A stretch of DNA of 34,077 nt from Candidatus Eisenbergiella merdipullorum (GTDB lineage Bacteria > Bacillota > Clostridia > Lachnospirales > Lachnospiraceae). The stretch covers positions 1 to 34,077 of the forward strand of contig DWYY01000129.1 of assembly GCA_019118445.1 (NCBI GenBank). Reading direction: 5' to 3'. This document shows, piece by piece, positions 9,197-17,317 of this stretch. The position numbers were made by a program, and so were the translations under genes. Positions within the stretch are counted from its first letter, which is position 1. Each line of letters begins with the position of its first letter. Under the pieces are notes generated by a model that saw nothing but the letters and a program-made list of their open reading frames with translations, had not been told where the DNA came from and did no database searches.

Positions 9197-10345
9197 ATGG
9201 ACGAAAGGATTCTGAGAGAAAGGGCATTTTTTCACTGGTTATATAATATAGAAGGAATAGGACGTAAGACCATCCGGAAGCTGATGGGTGCGGTGGGAAG
9301 CGCGGAGCGTGTGTTCGGGATGGAGGAAGAAAAGCTTGCTCTGCTTCTTTCCCCCGCCCAGCGAAAGAAGCTTCTGGATGCCAGAAAACAGACGCGCATC
9401 AGGCAGGGCTATGAAGCGCTGAGGAAAAAAGGGATCGATCTGTATCCGGCTTCCGATCCGATGTATCCGAGACGGCTTCTGTACATTCCGGACAGGCCGG
9501 AAGCCATTTACGTGAAGGGGACGCTCCCTGATGAGAACGTTCCCGCTGTCGCTGTGATCGGTGCGAGAGTCTGCTCCGCCTACGGCGCGTATGCGGCACA
9601 GCAGTTTTCCTCCGCGCTGGCCTCTGCGGGGATATCTACCATCAGCGGCCTGGCGAGAGGGATAGACGGGATCGGGCAGCGGGCTGTATTGGAACAGGAC
9701 GGAAGGACCTGCGCGGTGCTCGGCTGCGGACCGGACGTCTGTTATCCGCCGGAAAACCGGGAACTGTATGAGAAGATCGTGAGACAGGGAGCCGTGCTGA
9801 GCGAATATCCGCCGGGGACGCAGCCAAAGGCCGGACTGTTTCCGCAGAGAAACCGGATCATCAGCGGCCTTGCGGACCTGGTCCTGGTCATTGAGGCGAG
9901 GGAGAAAAGCGGGACGCTGATCACCGTGGATATGGCACTGGAGCAGGGAAAGGAGGTCTGGGCCGTTCCAGGGAGGGTTACGGATGAATTGAGCAGCGGA
10001 TGCAACCGGCTGATCTGGCAGGGGGCTTCGCCTGCCCTCTCTCCGTCTGCCCTTTTGGAGGAGTTGCGGAAGCTTTCCCGGAAACCCGTGGAGACAAACA
10101 GAGAAATTTCAACGCTCGAAGCACATACGGAATCAGAAAGCGACGGGGAAAGGGAGGATGTCCTGCGGAGGGCAGTCCTGAACCTCCTGGATTTTTCGGC
10201 GAAATCTCCGGACCGGCTGTATGAGGAACTGAAACAGGCCGGCATTTCCTGCGGCCTGGTCCAGCTCATGCAGCTTCTGGTGGAGATGACCCTGGAAGGA
10301 AACTGTACGCAAGAGGGAAACCGTTTCCGGCGGAAAATGTCGTAA
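9197..10345 (+). CDS. dprA: DNA-processing protein DprA
   Basis: DprA binds incoming single-stranded DNA and loads RecA during natural transformation. The protein has an N-terminal SAM/helix-hairpin-helix-like region (residues 1-75, NIEGIGRKTIRKLM) and a central Rossmann fold (about 80-285). Conserved elements in the Rossmann fold are SGLARGIDGIGQRAVL, GCGPDVCYPPEN, FPQRNRIISGLAD and SGTLITVDMALEQG. A C-terminal winged-helix DML1-like domain spans about residues 315-380. The 382-residue length is normal. The ATG at 9197 has AGGAAGGG upstream and lies 18 nt after comM, so the two are probably co-transcribed. Confidence 0.95.
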   Translation: MDERILRERAFFHWLYNIEGIGRKTIRKLMGAVGSAERVFGMEEEKLALLLSPAQRKKLLDARKQTRIRQGYEALRKKGIDLYPASDPMYPRRLLYIPDRPEAIYVKGTLPDENVPAVAVIGARVCSAYGAYAAQQFSSALASAGISTISGLARGIDGIGQRAVLEQDGRTCAVLGCGPDVCYPPENRELYEKIVRQGAVLSEYPPGTQPKAGLFPQRNRIISGLADLVLVIEAREKSGTLITVDMALEQGKEVWAVPGRVTDELSSGCNRLIWQGASPALSPSALLEELRKLSRKPVETNREISTLEAHTESESDGEREDVLRRAVLNLLDFSAKSPDRLYEELKQAGISCGLVQLMQLLVEMTLEGNCTQEGNRFRRKMS

Positions 10346-10353
10346 GCCGGCAC

Positions 10354-10397
10354 AGGTTTAATTGACAGTAAACAGGGGGCTGAAACCTTATTTTTTT
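10354..10397 (+). terminator. Possible weak terminator after dprA
   Basis: AGGTTT (10354-10359) can pair with AAACCT (10383-10388), with an inner CAG/CTG extension. A T-rich run at 10389-10397 follows. The loop is large, so the call is tentative. Confidence 0.35.
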
Positions 10398-10407
10398 ATA
10401 AAATTTC

Positions 10408-10436
10408 TTGCAACGTCCAAAAATATGGTGTATAGT
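10408..10436 (+). promoter_or_regulatory. Vegetative promoter of topA
   Basis: TTGCAA (10408-10413), a 17-bp spacer and TATAGT (10431-10436) predict a start near 10443 and a leader of about 70 nt. Confidence 0.82.
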
Positions 10437-10452
10437 GATTCACGATTGCTGG

Positions 10453-10478
10453 TCCTTCGGCGTTTTTTCGACGAAGGA
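10453..10478 (+). other. Hairpin in the topA leader
   Basis: TCCTTCG (10453-10459) pairs perfectly with CGAAGGA (10472-10478) around a T-rich 12-nt loop. It starts about 10 nt after the predicted transcript start. A GGAGTCTTT direct repeat follows (around 10484 and 10501). It lacks a terminator tail, so it may stabilise the transcript 5' end. Confidence 0.5.
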
Positions 10479-10512
10479 AAATGAGGAGTCTTTTGGATAA
10501 GGAGTCTTTCCT

Positions 10513-12597
10513 ATGGCAAAATATCTTGTAATAGTGGAATCACCTGCTAAAGTGAAAACGATCAAGAAATTCCTCGGGCCGAACTATGAGGTGGCCGCGA
10601 GCAACGGACATGTGCGCGACCTGCCCAAAAGCAAGCTTGGAATTGATGTTGAGCACGATTATGAACCTAAATATATTACGATCCGTGGGAAAGGGGATAT
10701 TCTCGCAAATCTCCGTAAGGAAGTGAAGAAGGCCGAAAAGATCTATCTGGCGACGGACCCGGACCGGGAAGGAGAAGCGATTTCCTGGCACCTGATGGAA
10801 GCGCTGAATTTGAAGAACAGCGGGAAAAAGGTGTATCGGATCACCTTTAACGAGATCACCAAGAACGCGGTAAAAGAATCCCTGAAGCATCCCCGCGAGA
10901 TCAATATGGATCTGGTGGATGCCCAGCAGGCAAGAAGGGCGCTGGACCGTATGGTAGGATACCGCATTTCCCCTCTCCTGTGGTCCAAGGTAAAGCGCGG
11001 CCTGTCTGCCGGACGCGTCCAGTCTGTGGCCCTGCGTATGATCTGCGACAGAGAGGATGAGATTGCGGCTTTCATCCCGGAGGAATATTGGACGCTGGAC
11101 GCTTCCTTCCGGATCCCGGGAGAAAGGAAGCTTCTGACCGCGAAATATTACGGCACCACACAGCAGAAGGCGAACCTGACCTGCAAGGCGGATGTGGAAC
11201 GCGTGATGAAGGAACTGGAGGGCGCCGATTACCGGGTGAGTGAAGTGAAAAGAGGAGAGCGCGTCAGGAAATCCCCGCTTCCCTTCACCACCTCCACCCT
11301 GCAGCAGGAAGCTAGCAAGGTGCTGAATTTTTCCACGCAGAAGACCATGAGGCTGGCCCAGCAGCTCTATGAAGGAATCGATATCAAGGGAAATGGTACA
11401 GTGGGTGTGATCACCTATCTGCGTACCGATTCCACCCGCGTATCCGAAGAAGCGGAGCAGCAGGCCGCCGTCTATATCGAGAAAAATTACGGCTCTCAGT
11501 ACGCTGGCGAAAAAACACAGGCCAGACAGAACGGGCAGAGGATCCAGGACGCGCATGAGGCCATCCGTCCCACGGATCTCGAACGGACCCCTTCCGAGAT
11601 TAAGGAATCCCTGTCCAGGGATCAGTTCCGGCTGTATCAGCTCATCTGGAAGCGTTTTGTGGCGAGCCGCATGACGCCGGCCAGGTACGAGACGACTTCT
11701 GTGAAGATAGACGCTGCCGGCCACCGCTTTACGGTTTCCGCAAGCAAGATCGCCTTCGACGGCTTCATGAGCGTTTACACGCAGGAAGAGGACGAAAAGA
11801 CGGAAGGAAATATGCTCGCGGGCAGCATCGATATGGATACGAAGCTCACCTTTGAAGCTTTTTCCCAGGCACAGCATTTCACCCAGCCGCCCGCCCATTA
11901 TACGGAGGCGAGCCTGGTGCGCGCCCTGGAGGAGCAGGGGATCGGGCGGCCGAGCACCTATGCGCCTACGATCACGACGATCCTCGCGAGAAGATATATC
12001 GTTAAAGAGAATAAAAATCTCTATGTGACCGAACTGGGAGAGGTGGTCAACAACATGATGAAGAAAGCCTTCCCCAGCATTGTGGACGTGAACTTTACCG
12101 CCAACATGGAAGCGCTCTTGGACGGCGTGGAGGAAGGCAGTGTGAAGTGGAAGACCATTGTCTCTAACTTCTATCCGGATCTGGATCAGGCTGTGGAAAA
12201 GGCACAGAAGGAGCTGGATCAGGTAAAGATCGCGGATGAGGTCTCAGATGAAAAATGTGAGCTGTGCGGCAGGAATATGGTGATCAAATACGGCCCGCAC
12301 GGCCGTTTCCTGGCATGTCCGGGTTTCCCGGAGTGCCGTAATACGAAGCCCTATTTTGAGAAGATCGGGGTGCCCTGTCCCAAGTGTGGCAGGGATATCG
12401 TCCTGAAAAAGACGAAGAAGGGCCGTAAATACTATGGCTGCATAGGCAATCCGGAGTGTGATTTCATGGTATGGCAGAAGCCTTCCAAGGAAAAATGCCC
12501 GAAATGCGGGTCCCTGATGCTGGAAAAAGGGAATAAGCTGGTCTGCTGGAACAAAGACTGTGGGACCGTGCTGGATAAAAAGGATACCGACGCATGA
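10513..12597 (+). CDS. topA: DNA topoisomerase I (type IA)
   Basis: TopA relaxes negatively supercoiled DNA by a transient single-strand break. The TOPRIM domain starts at residue 3 (KYLVIVESPAK) and includes ATDPDREGEAIS. The catalytic tyrosine is Tyr302 in GVITYLRTDSTRVS. The HEAIRPTD and EEQGIGRPSTYA motifs are present. Three four-cysteine zinc fingers close the protein (from about residue 582: CELCGR..., CPKCGRDIV..., CPKCGSLM...). The 694-residue length is normal for Firmicutes. Translation starts at ATG 10513 after AAGGAG. The gene has its own promoter and is followed by codY, also with its own promoter, an order known in many Clostridia and Bacilli. Confidence 0.98.
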   Translation: MAKYLVIVESPAKVKTIKKFLGPNYEVAASNGHVRDLPKSKLGIDVEHDYEPKYITIRGKGDILANLRKEVKKAEKIYLATDPDREGEAISWHLMEALNLKNSGKKVYRITFNEITKNAVKESLKHPREINMDLVDAQQARRALDRMVGYRISPLLWSKVKRGLSAGRVQSVALRMICDREDEIAAFIPEEYWTLDASFRIPGERKLLTAKYYGTTQQKANLTCKADVERVMKELEGADYRVSEVKRGERVRKSPLPFTTSTLQQEASKVLNFSTQKTMRLAQQLYEGIDIKGNGTVGVITYLRTDSTRVSEEAEQQAAVYIEKNYGSQYAGEKTQARQNGQRIQDAHEAIRPTDLERTPSEIKESLSRDQFRLYQLIWKRFVASRMTPARYETTSVKIDAAGHRFTVSASKIAFDGFMSVYTQEEDEKTEGNMLAGSIDMDTKLTFEAFSQAQHFTQPPAHYTEASLVRALEEQGIGRPSTYAPTITTILARRYIVKENKNLYVTELGEVVNNMMKKAFPSIVDVNFTANMEALLDGVEEGSVKWKTIVSNFYPDLDQAVEKAQKELDQVKIADEVSDEKCELCGRNMVIKYGPHGRFLACPGFPECRNTKPYFEKIGVPCPKCGRDIVLKKTKKGRKYYGCIGNPECDFMVWQKPSKEKCPKCGSLMLEKGNKLVCWNKDCGTVLDKKDTDA

Positions 12598-12633
12598 AGG
12601 GGATGGATATAAATTCCCTGAGAAAGTTTTCCG

Positions 12634-12662
12634 TTGCACCGCTCATAGGCCTGTGTTAAAAT
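12634..12662 (+). promoter_or_regulatory. Vegetative promoter of codY
   Basis: TTGCAC (12634-12639), a 17-bp spacer and TAAAAT (12657-12662). Both hexamers are identical to those of the rpsB promoter downstream. Confidence 0.82.
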
Positions 12663-12703
12663 AGCTTTAATACCAAAGAGGTTTCCTGGCGGAGGGGAAA
12701 TAG

Positions 12704-13504
12704 ATGAGTAGTGTTCAACTGCTGGATAAAACACGGAAAATCGGAAAACTGCTTCATAATAATAATTCCAGTAAGGTTGTGTTCAATGACATCTGCAGCG
12801 TGCTGAGAGAGATCCTTGCCTCCAATGTGCTGGTGATCAGCCGCAAGGGGAAGGTCCTCGGCGTCGGAAACCTGCCGGGTGCGGCCATGGGAGGGGAACT
12901 CCTGGAAGAACTGATCCGGAATGAAGTGGGAAGCTTCATTGATCCCATGCTGAACGAACGTCTGCTTTCCGTGCTTTCCACGAAAGAGAACGTGAATCTC
13001 GCCACGCTCGGCTTTGAAAGCACGGATGTGAAGCGCTTTGCAGCCGTCGTAACGCCGATCGAGATCGCGGGAGAACGTCTCGGCACTCTTTTTATCTACC
13101 GTGTATCGGAAGGATACGGGATCGACGATATCATCCTCTGTGAATACGGCTCTACGGTGGTGGGCCTGGAGATGCTCCGCTCTGTCAGTGAGGAAAGCGC
13201 GGAGGAAAGCAGGAAGCTTGCCGTGGTCAAGTCCGCGATCGGCACTCTGTCGTATTCGGAAACACAGGCGATCATCCATATCTTTGAGGAGCTGGGCGGC
13301 ACGGAGGGCGTCCTTGTAGCGAGCAAGATCGCGGACCGGGCGGGGATCACGCGCTCTGTGATCGTCAATGCCCTGAGAAAGTTTGAAAGCGCGGGGATCA
13401 TTGAATCCCGTTCCTCGGGAATGAAGGGAACCTATATCAAGGTGAAAAATGATGTGGTTTTTGATGAGGTGAAAAAGCTCGCCAGCCACTCCGGGATCTC
13501 GTGA
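12704..13504 (+). CDS. codY: GTP- and branched-chain amino acid-sensing repressor CodY
   Basis: CodY is a global regulator that represses nutrient-starvation genes when GTP and branched-chain amino acids are abundant. The 266-residue protein starts SSVQLLDKTRKIGKLLH. It has the N-terminal GAF ligand domain (about residues 1-155), a linker helix, and a C-terminal winged helix-turn-helix (about 203-250) containing ASKIADRAGITRSVIVNALRK and ESAGIIESRSSGMKGTYIKV. The ATG at 12704 has GGAGGGG about 8 nt upstream. It has its own promoter and terminator. A CodY-box-like palindrome lies just after its stop codon, and another before sdaAB, so part of its regulon may be local. Confidence 0.97.
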   Translation: MSSVQLLDKTRKIGKLLHNNNSSKVVFNDICSVLREILASNVLVISRKGKVLGVGNLPGAAMGGELLEELIRNEVGSFIDPMLNERLLSVLSTKENVNLATLGFESTDVKRFAAVVTPIEIAGERLGTLFIYRVSEGYGIDDIILCEYGSTVVGLEMLRSVSEESAEESRKLAVVKSAIGTLSYSETQAIIHIFEELGGTEGVLVASKIADRAGITRSVIVNALRKFESAGIIESRSSGMKGTYIKVKNDVVFDEVKKLASHSGIS

Positions 13505-13519
13505 CAACAAAAAAGGAAA

Positions 13520-13534
13520 AAACTTCTGAAAATG
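13520..13534 (+). promoter_or_regulatory. CodY-box-like site between codY and rpsB
   Basis: AAACTTCTGAAAATG matches the 15-bp CodY consensus AATTTTCWGAAAATT at 12 of 15 positions. It sits 12 bp upstream of the rpsB -35 hexamer. Matches with three mismatches also arise by chance in A/T-rich gaps. Confidence 0.4.
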
Positions 13535-13537
13535 GTG

Positions 13538-13566
13538 AAAACCCCCTTGCACAGGGGGTTTTTTTA
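13538..13566 (+). terminator. Intrinsic terminator of codY
   Basis: AAAACCCCCT (13538-13547) pairs perfectly with AGGGGGTTTT (13553-13562) around a 5-nt loop, and a T-run to 13565 follows. Confidence 0.9.
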
Positions 13567-13575
13567 TGCTAAAAT
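13547..13575 (+). promoter_or_regulatory. rpsB-tsf promoter embedded in the codY terminator
   Basis: TTGCAC (13547-13552) lies in the top of the terminator stem and loop. TAAAAT (13570-13575) is 17 bp downstream, so the descending arm and U-tract of the terminator form the spacer. The predicted start is near 13582. Confidence 0.7.
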
Positions 13576-13581
13576 GCAAAT

Positions 13582-13773
13582 TGTTGTGACCAAAAAACAC
13601 GTATGCCGGGTTCCAGCCGGTGCTCTCTGAAGCTGGCCGTCAGGCCATTTCCGGAAAAACGTCAGAATGTTTTTCCAAAATACAGAGGGTGGCAGACAGG
13701 ATCTTTTCCTGGGAGGGCGCTGAATAAGCGTGTAAGGCATGCGGAAGAAACGAACCAGACGGAGGTATGAAAA
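13582..13773 (+). promoter_or_regulatory. Long structured 5' leader of rpsB
   Basis: About 190 nt separate the predicted transcript start from the rpsB ATG. The leader contains several possible hairpins: CCGG/CCGG near 13609-13623, GGCC/GGCC near 13635-13646, a perfect 8-bp stem GGAAAAAC (13653-13660) with GTTTTTCC (13669-13676), and CAGGA/TCCTG (13697-13711). No open frame with a ribosome binding site fills it. Long leaders of ribosomal protein operons often bind the encoded protein for feedback control. That role is inferred here, and I do not recognise a named RNA family. Confidence 0.45.
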
Positions 13774-14544
13774 ATGAGCGTTATTTCTATGAAGCAGCTG
13801 CTGGAAGCGGGTGTTCATTTCGGACACCAGACGAGAAGATGGAACCCCAAGATGGCTCCTTACATCTTTACGGAGAGGAACGGCATCCACATCATCGACC
13901 TGCAGAAATCCGTGGTAAAGATCGATGAGGCCTACAACGCGGTTTCCGAGATCGCAGCCCAGGGCGGGACGATCCTGTTTGTCGGGACCAAGAAGCAGGC
14001 CCAGGATGCGGTGAAGACCGAGGCAGAGCGCTGCGGCATGTATTATGTAAACGAGAGATGGCTGGGCGGCATGCTCACCAACTTCAAGACCATCAGGAGC
14101 AGGATTGACAGACTGAAACAGATCGAGACCATGTCTGAGGACGGGACCTTCGATGTGCTTCCCAAGAAGGAAGTTATCAAGATCAAGAAGGAATGGGAGA
14201 AGCTGGAGAAGAACCTGGGCGGGATCAAGAACATGACCAGGATTCCTGATGCGATCTTCGTAGTTGACCCCAAGAAGGAAAGGATCTGCGTGCAGGAAGC
14301 GCACATCCTGGGCATTACGCTGATCGGGATCGGCGATACCAACTGCGATCCTGAAGAGCTCGACTTTATCATCCCCGGCAATGACGACGCCATCAGAGCG
14401 GTCAAGCTGATCACCTCCAAGATGGCCGATGCCGTGATCGAGGCAAATCAGGGTGAGGCAGTTTATGATGAGCAGGCTGTGGAAAACGCCGAGGCGACGG
14501 ACATCGAAGAAGTTGCGGCTCAGGAAGCAGAAGCAGAGGCCTGA
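13774..14544 (+). CDS. rpsB: 30S ribosomal protein S2
   Basis: S2 is a late-assembling small-subunit protein needed for translation initiation. The 256-residue product has the N-terminal signature [22 protein letters not shown], the internal [23 protein letters not shown] and [12 protein letters not shown] motifs, and the [12 protein letters not shown] and [23 protein letters not shown] blocks. The C-terminus is a variable acidic tail. The ATG at 13774 is preceded by GGAGG. tsf follows after 27 nt, the nearly universal rpsB-tsf operon. Confidence 0.98.
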   Translation: MSVISMKQLLEAGVHFGHQTRRWNPKMAPYIFTERNGIHIIDLQKSVVKIDEAYNAVSEIAAQGGTILFVGTKKQAQDAVKTEAERCGMYYVNERWLGGMLTNFKTIRSRIDRLKQIETMSEDGTFDVLPKKEVIKIKKEWEKLEKNLGGIKNMTRIPDAIFVVDPKKERICVQEAHILGITLIGIGDTNCDPEELDFIIPGNDDAIRAVKLITSKMADAVIEANQGEAVYDEQAVENAEATDIEEVAAQEAEAEA

Positions 14545-14571
14545 TCGTTAGTTTGGATGGAGGAAAATATA

Positions 14572-15501
14572 ATGGCTATTACAGCAGCAATGGTAAAGGA
14601 ATTAAGAGAGATTTCCGGCGCGGGCATGATGGACTGCAAGAAGGCGCTGAATGAGACAAACGGCGATATGGATGCGGCCATGGAATACCTGAGAAAAAAC
14701 GGCCAGGCAAAGGCTGAGAAGAAGGCTGGAAGAATTGCGGCGGAGGGACTTTGCCGCATCGAACTGAAGGACGACAACACGGCGGCTATCGTGGAAGTGA
14801 ACTCCGAAACCGACTTCGTTGCAAAGAATGAATCCTTCCAGGATTTCGTTGACTCTGTTGCGAAGCAGGCGGTTGAATCCGATGCGGCCGATGTGGACGC
14901 TTTCCTGGCTGAGCCTTGGAATGCAGACCCTTCCAAGACAGTTAAGGAAGCTCTGGTCGAGAAGATCGCTACGATCGGCGAGAACCTGAACATCAGAAGA
15001 TTCCAGAAGGTTGTCGCAGATCATGGATGCGTGGTTGCCTATACGCACGGCGGCGGAAGGATCGGCGTTATCGTGGAAGCGGATACCGATGTGGTTAACG
15101 ACGCGATCAAGGAGTGCCTGACCAATGTTGCCATGCAGGTTGCCGCTCTTTCTCCCAAATATGTATCTGTGGGCGATGTTCCGGAAGATTACAAGGAGCA
15201 TGAGAAGGAGATCCTGATCGCTCAGGCGCAGAACGATCCCAAGAACGCGAACAAGCCCGCGAACATCCTGGAGAAGATGGTCGCCGGACGCCTTGCCAAG
15301 GAGCTCAAGGAGGTTTGCCTTCTGGAGCAGCCGTATGTCAAGGATAATGATCTGACCGTTGGCAAGTATGTGGAGCAGGTTGCCAAAGAGAACGGCGCAA
15401 ACCTTTCCATCAAGGGATTTGTGCGCTTTGAGACCGGTGAGGGCATTGAGAAAAAGGCGGATGATTTCGCTGCAGAGGTTGCTGCTCAGGCAGGACTGTG
15501 A
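14572..15501 (+). CDS. tsf: Translation elongation factor Ts
   Basis: EF-Ts exchanges GDP for GTP on EF-Tu. The protein (309 residues from the ATG at 14572) starts MAITAAMVKELREISGAGMMDCKKAL. This is the conserved UBA-like N-terminal domain, including the TDFVAKNESF signature at about residues 80-90. A dimerisation and core domain follows. GGAGG at 14559-14563 is correctly spaced for 14572, so the earlier in-frame ATG at 14557, which overlaps that site, is rejected. The gene ends before a strong terminator. Confidence 0.98.
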   Translation: MAITAAMVKELREISGAGMMDCKKALNETNGDMDAAMEYLRKNGQAKAEKKAGRIAAEGLCRIELKDDNTAAIVEVNSETDFVAKNESFQDFVDSVAKQAVESDAADVDAFLAEPWNADPSKTVKEALVEKIATIGENLNIRRFQKVVADHGCVVAYTHGGGRIGVIVEADTDVVNDAIKECLTNVAMQVAALSPKYVSVGDVPEDYKEHEKEILIAQAQNDPKNANKPANILEKMVAGRLAKELKEVCLLEQPYVKDNDLTVGKYVEQVAKENGANLSIKGFVRFETGEGIEKKADDFAAEVAAQAGL

Positions 15502-15545
15502 TCAGGGAAAAGACAGGCGGCCGGTATGAGGGCTGTCATGGATAT

Positions 15546-15585
15546 AAGCCTCCGGAAACCATTTCAGGTTTCCGGAGGCTTTTCT
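15546..15585 (+). terminator. Strong intrinsic terminator after tsf
   Basis: A perfect 15-bp stem (15546-15560 with 15567-15581) surrounds a 6-nt loop and runs into TTTCT. It ends only about 20 nt before the sdaAB start codon. Confidence 0.88.
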
Positions 15586-15592
15586 GAAAAGA
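15578..15592 (+). promoter_or_regulatory. CodY-box-like palindrome before sdaAB
   Basis: The 11-bp core TTTTCTGAAAA (15580-15590) matches the centre of the CodY consensus perfectly. The full 15-mer has four mismatches, all at the outer positions. It overlaps the end of the tsf terminator and the edge of the sdaAB ribosome binding site (GAGGAGG). Confidence 0.45.
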
Positions 15593-15604
15593 GGAGGAAA
15601 CGCG

Positions 15605-16282
15605 GTGAGGCACTACGGTGTGTTTGATATCATTGGGCCGGTTATGGTGGGACCCTCCAGCAGCCATACGGCGGGTGCGGCCAGACTGGGTCTTTTTGCC
15701 AGACACCTGTGCGGGGAGGACGTAAAAAAAGTCGTTTTTTACATGCATGGTTCTTTTGCGGAAACCTATCGGGGGCACGGAACGGATAAGGCGCTTCTCG
15801 CAGGACTTTTGGGGATCCGCTATGACGACGAGCGGCTGAAGCAGGCCTATGAGCTCGCGGATGAAAAAGGAATGAAGGTGAGCTTCCATCCCGCCGATCT
15901 GGGAGACGTGCATCCCAATACGGTGCGCATGGAGCTGACCACGGAGAGCGGACGTGATTTTACCATGACCGGCAGCAGCATCGGCGGCGGAAGCATCTGC
16001 ATCACGGAAATTGACGGAGTGACCGTGCAGTTTTCCGGAGAACGGCCGATCCTTGCCACCCGGCATATGGATGAGCCCGGCGTTATCGCGGGGATCACGG
16101 CTATCCTGTACGCTTACCGGATCAATATTGGCAACATGCAGGTCAACCGTTCTGCGGACAGCCACACTGCATGTATGTATATGGAGCTGGACGGGAAGCT
16201 TCCGGAGGCGCTGAAGGGCGCGTTGGAGCAGGTATACGGCGTGCAGCGCGCCCTGCTGCTGGACCCTGCGGACATGAACTGA
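15605..16282 (+). CDS. sdaAB: L-serine dehydratase, iron-sulfur-dependent, beta subunit
   Basis: Together with the alpha subunit this enzyme deaminates L-serine to pyruvate and ammonia in serine catabolism. The 225-residue protein has the beta-subunit signature DIIGPVMVGPSSSHTAGAARLG near the N-terminus. GSFAETYRGHGTDKALLAG and GGGSICITEIDG follow. A C-terminal ACT domain (about 150-225, MDEPGVIAGITAIL) is likely regulatory. The GTG start at 15605 is supported by AGAGGAGG 7 nt upstream. No promoter is visible between the strong tsf terminator and this start, so expression may rely on readthrough or on a promoter inside tsf. A CodY-like box lies in the same short gap. sdaAA follows. Confidence 0.95.
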   Translation: MRHYGVFDIIGPVMVGPSSSHTAGAARLGLFARHLCGEDVKKVVFYMHGSFAETYRGHGTDKALLAGLLGIRYDDERLKQAYELADEKGMKVSFHPADLGDVHPNTVRMELTTESGRDFTMTGSSIGGGSICITEIDGVTVQFSGERPILATRHMDEPGVIAGITAILYAYRINIGNMQVNRSADSHTACMYMELDGKLPEALKGALEQVYGVQRALLLDPADMN

Positions 16283-16352
16283 AGGGTTGGGACCGGCAAA
16301 AGGGGGTTATAAAAACAGCGTTGGCAGTTTCAGAAAAAGGAGAAAATATTTC

Positions 16353-17258
16353 ATGTTTATTATGGAAGCGGAAAAGCTTACCGCATATCTGCGGCAGGAA
16401 AATCTGAGGCTTTGTGACTATGCGCTGAAACAGGAAGTGGAAGCAGGGACGGGGAGCTGGCAGGAGCTCCGGGAAAAGATGGCCCAAACGCTTCAGGTGA
16501 TGGAGCGTTCTGTCCAAAAAGCGCGGATGGAACCTGTAAATTCGGTCAGCGGGCTGACCGGCGGAAATGCCTTTTTGTATGAAGCTTACCGTCAGGAAGG
16601 AAAGAGCATCCTGGGAGAGACGGCCTCGCTTGCTGTTGCGATGGCGCTGTCCTGCAGTGAGCTGAACGCCTCCATGGAGTGTATTGTCGCATGTCCTACA
16701 GCCGGCTCCTGCGGCATCGTTCCGGCTGTGCTGCTGGCCTGCGCTAAAACCCGCGGGCTGGATCGGGAGCAGGTCATTGACGGTCTGTTTACTGCCTCCG
16801 CAGTAGGGATCATGATCGGAAGCCGCGCCACGCTGGCGGGAGCAGAAGGGGGCTGTCAGGCAGAATGCGGTTCCGCCTCCGCCATGGCGGCTGCGGCAGC
16901 GGTGGAGATGCTTGGCGGAGCGCCTGAGGCTGCTTTTCATGCGGGAGCTATGGCGCTGAAAAATGTACTGGGGCTGACCTGCGATCCGGTGGCGGGACTC
17001 GTGGAGATCCCATGTATCAAACGGAACGCGTCCGGAGCGGTAAATGCGCTGCTTTCGGCCGATCTGGCGCTTGCAGGCGTGAAAAGCTATATCCCGTTCG
17101 ATGAAGTGGTGGATGCCATGTATGCCATCGGGAAGGCGATGCCCTCTGAGGTCCGGGAGACCGCGAAGGGAGGCCTGGCCGTATCGCCCACGGGCCAGCG
17201 CATGCGGAAAGCTGCGGAAGCGGTGCAGGAGGATCAGCCGGAAGCGCCGGACCTGTGA
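16353..17258 (+). CDS. sdaAA: L-serine dehydratase, iron-sulfur-dependent, alpha subunit
   Basis: This is the catalytic subunit that holds the oxygen-sensitive 4Fe-4S cluster. The 301-residue length is usual. Family motifs include SVSGLTGGNAFLYEAYR, CPTAGSCGIVPAVLLA, GCQAECGSASAMAAAA and GLTCDPVAGLVEIPCIKRN. The cysteines in the last two are the expected cluster ligands. The start ATG at 16353 has AAGGAGAA about 10 nt upstream. The longer frame from TTG 16287 is rejected. It lies 70 nt after sdaAB in the same orientation, and the next gene starts 59 nt downstream. Confidence 0.95.
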   Translation: MFIMEAEKLTAYLRQENLRLCDYALKQEVEAGTGSWQELREKMAQTLQVMERSVQKARMEPVNSVSGLTGGNAFLYEAYRQEGKSILGETASLAVAMALSCSELNASMECIVACPTAGSCGIVPAVLLACAKTRGLDREQVIDGLFTASAVGIMIGSRATLAGAEGGCQAECGSASAMAAAAAVEMLGGAPEAAFHAGAMALKNVLGLTCDPVAGLVEIPCIKRNASGAVNALLSADLALAGVKSYIPFDEVVDAMYAIGKAMPSEVRETAKGGLAVSPTGQRMRKAAEAVQEDQPEAPDL

Positions 17259-17317
17259 GGCCAGGAAAAAGGTCCCGGTCCGGAAAAAGGCTGCGGCAGG
17301 AAAGGAAAGGGAAAAAG

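Noticed and set aside
10540-11898. Long antisense frame (452 codons) opposite topA, and similar long antisense frames opposite lepA, hemW, rpsB and others
   Set aside because: They mirror codon bias of GC-rich genes on the other strand, encode no recognisable domain and lack ribosome binding sites.
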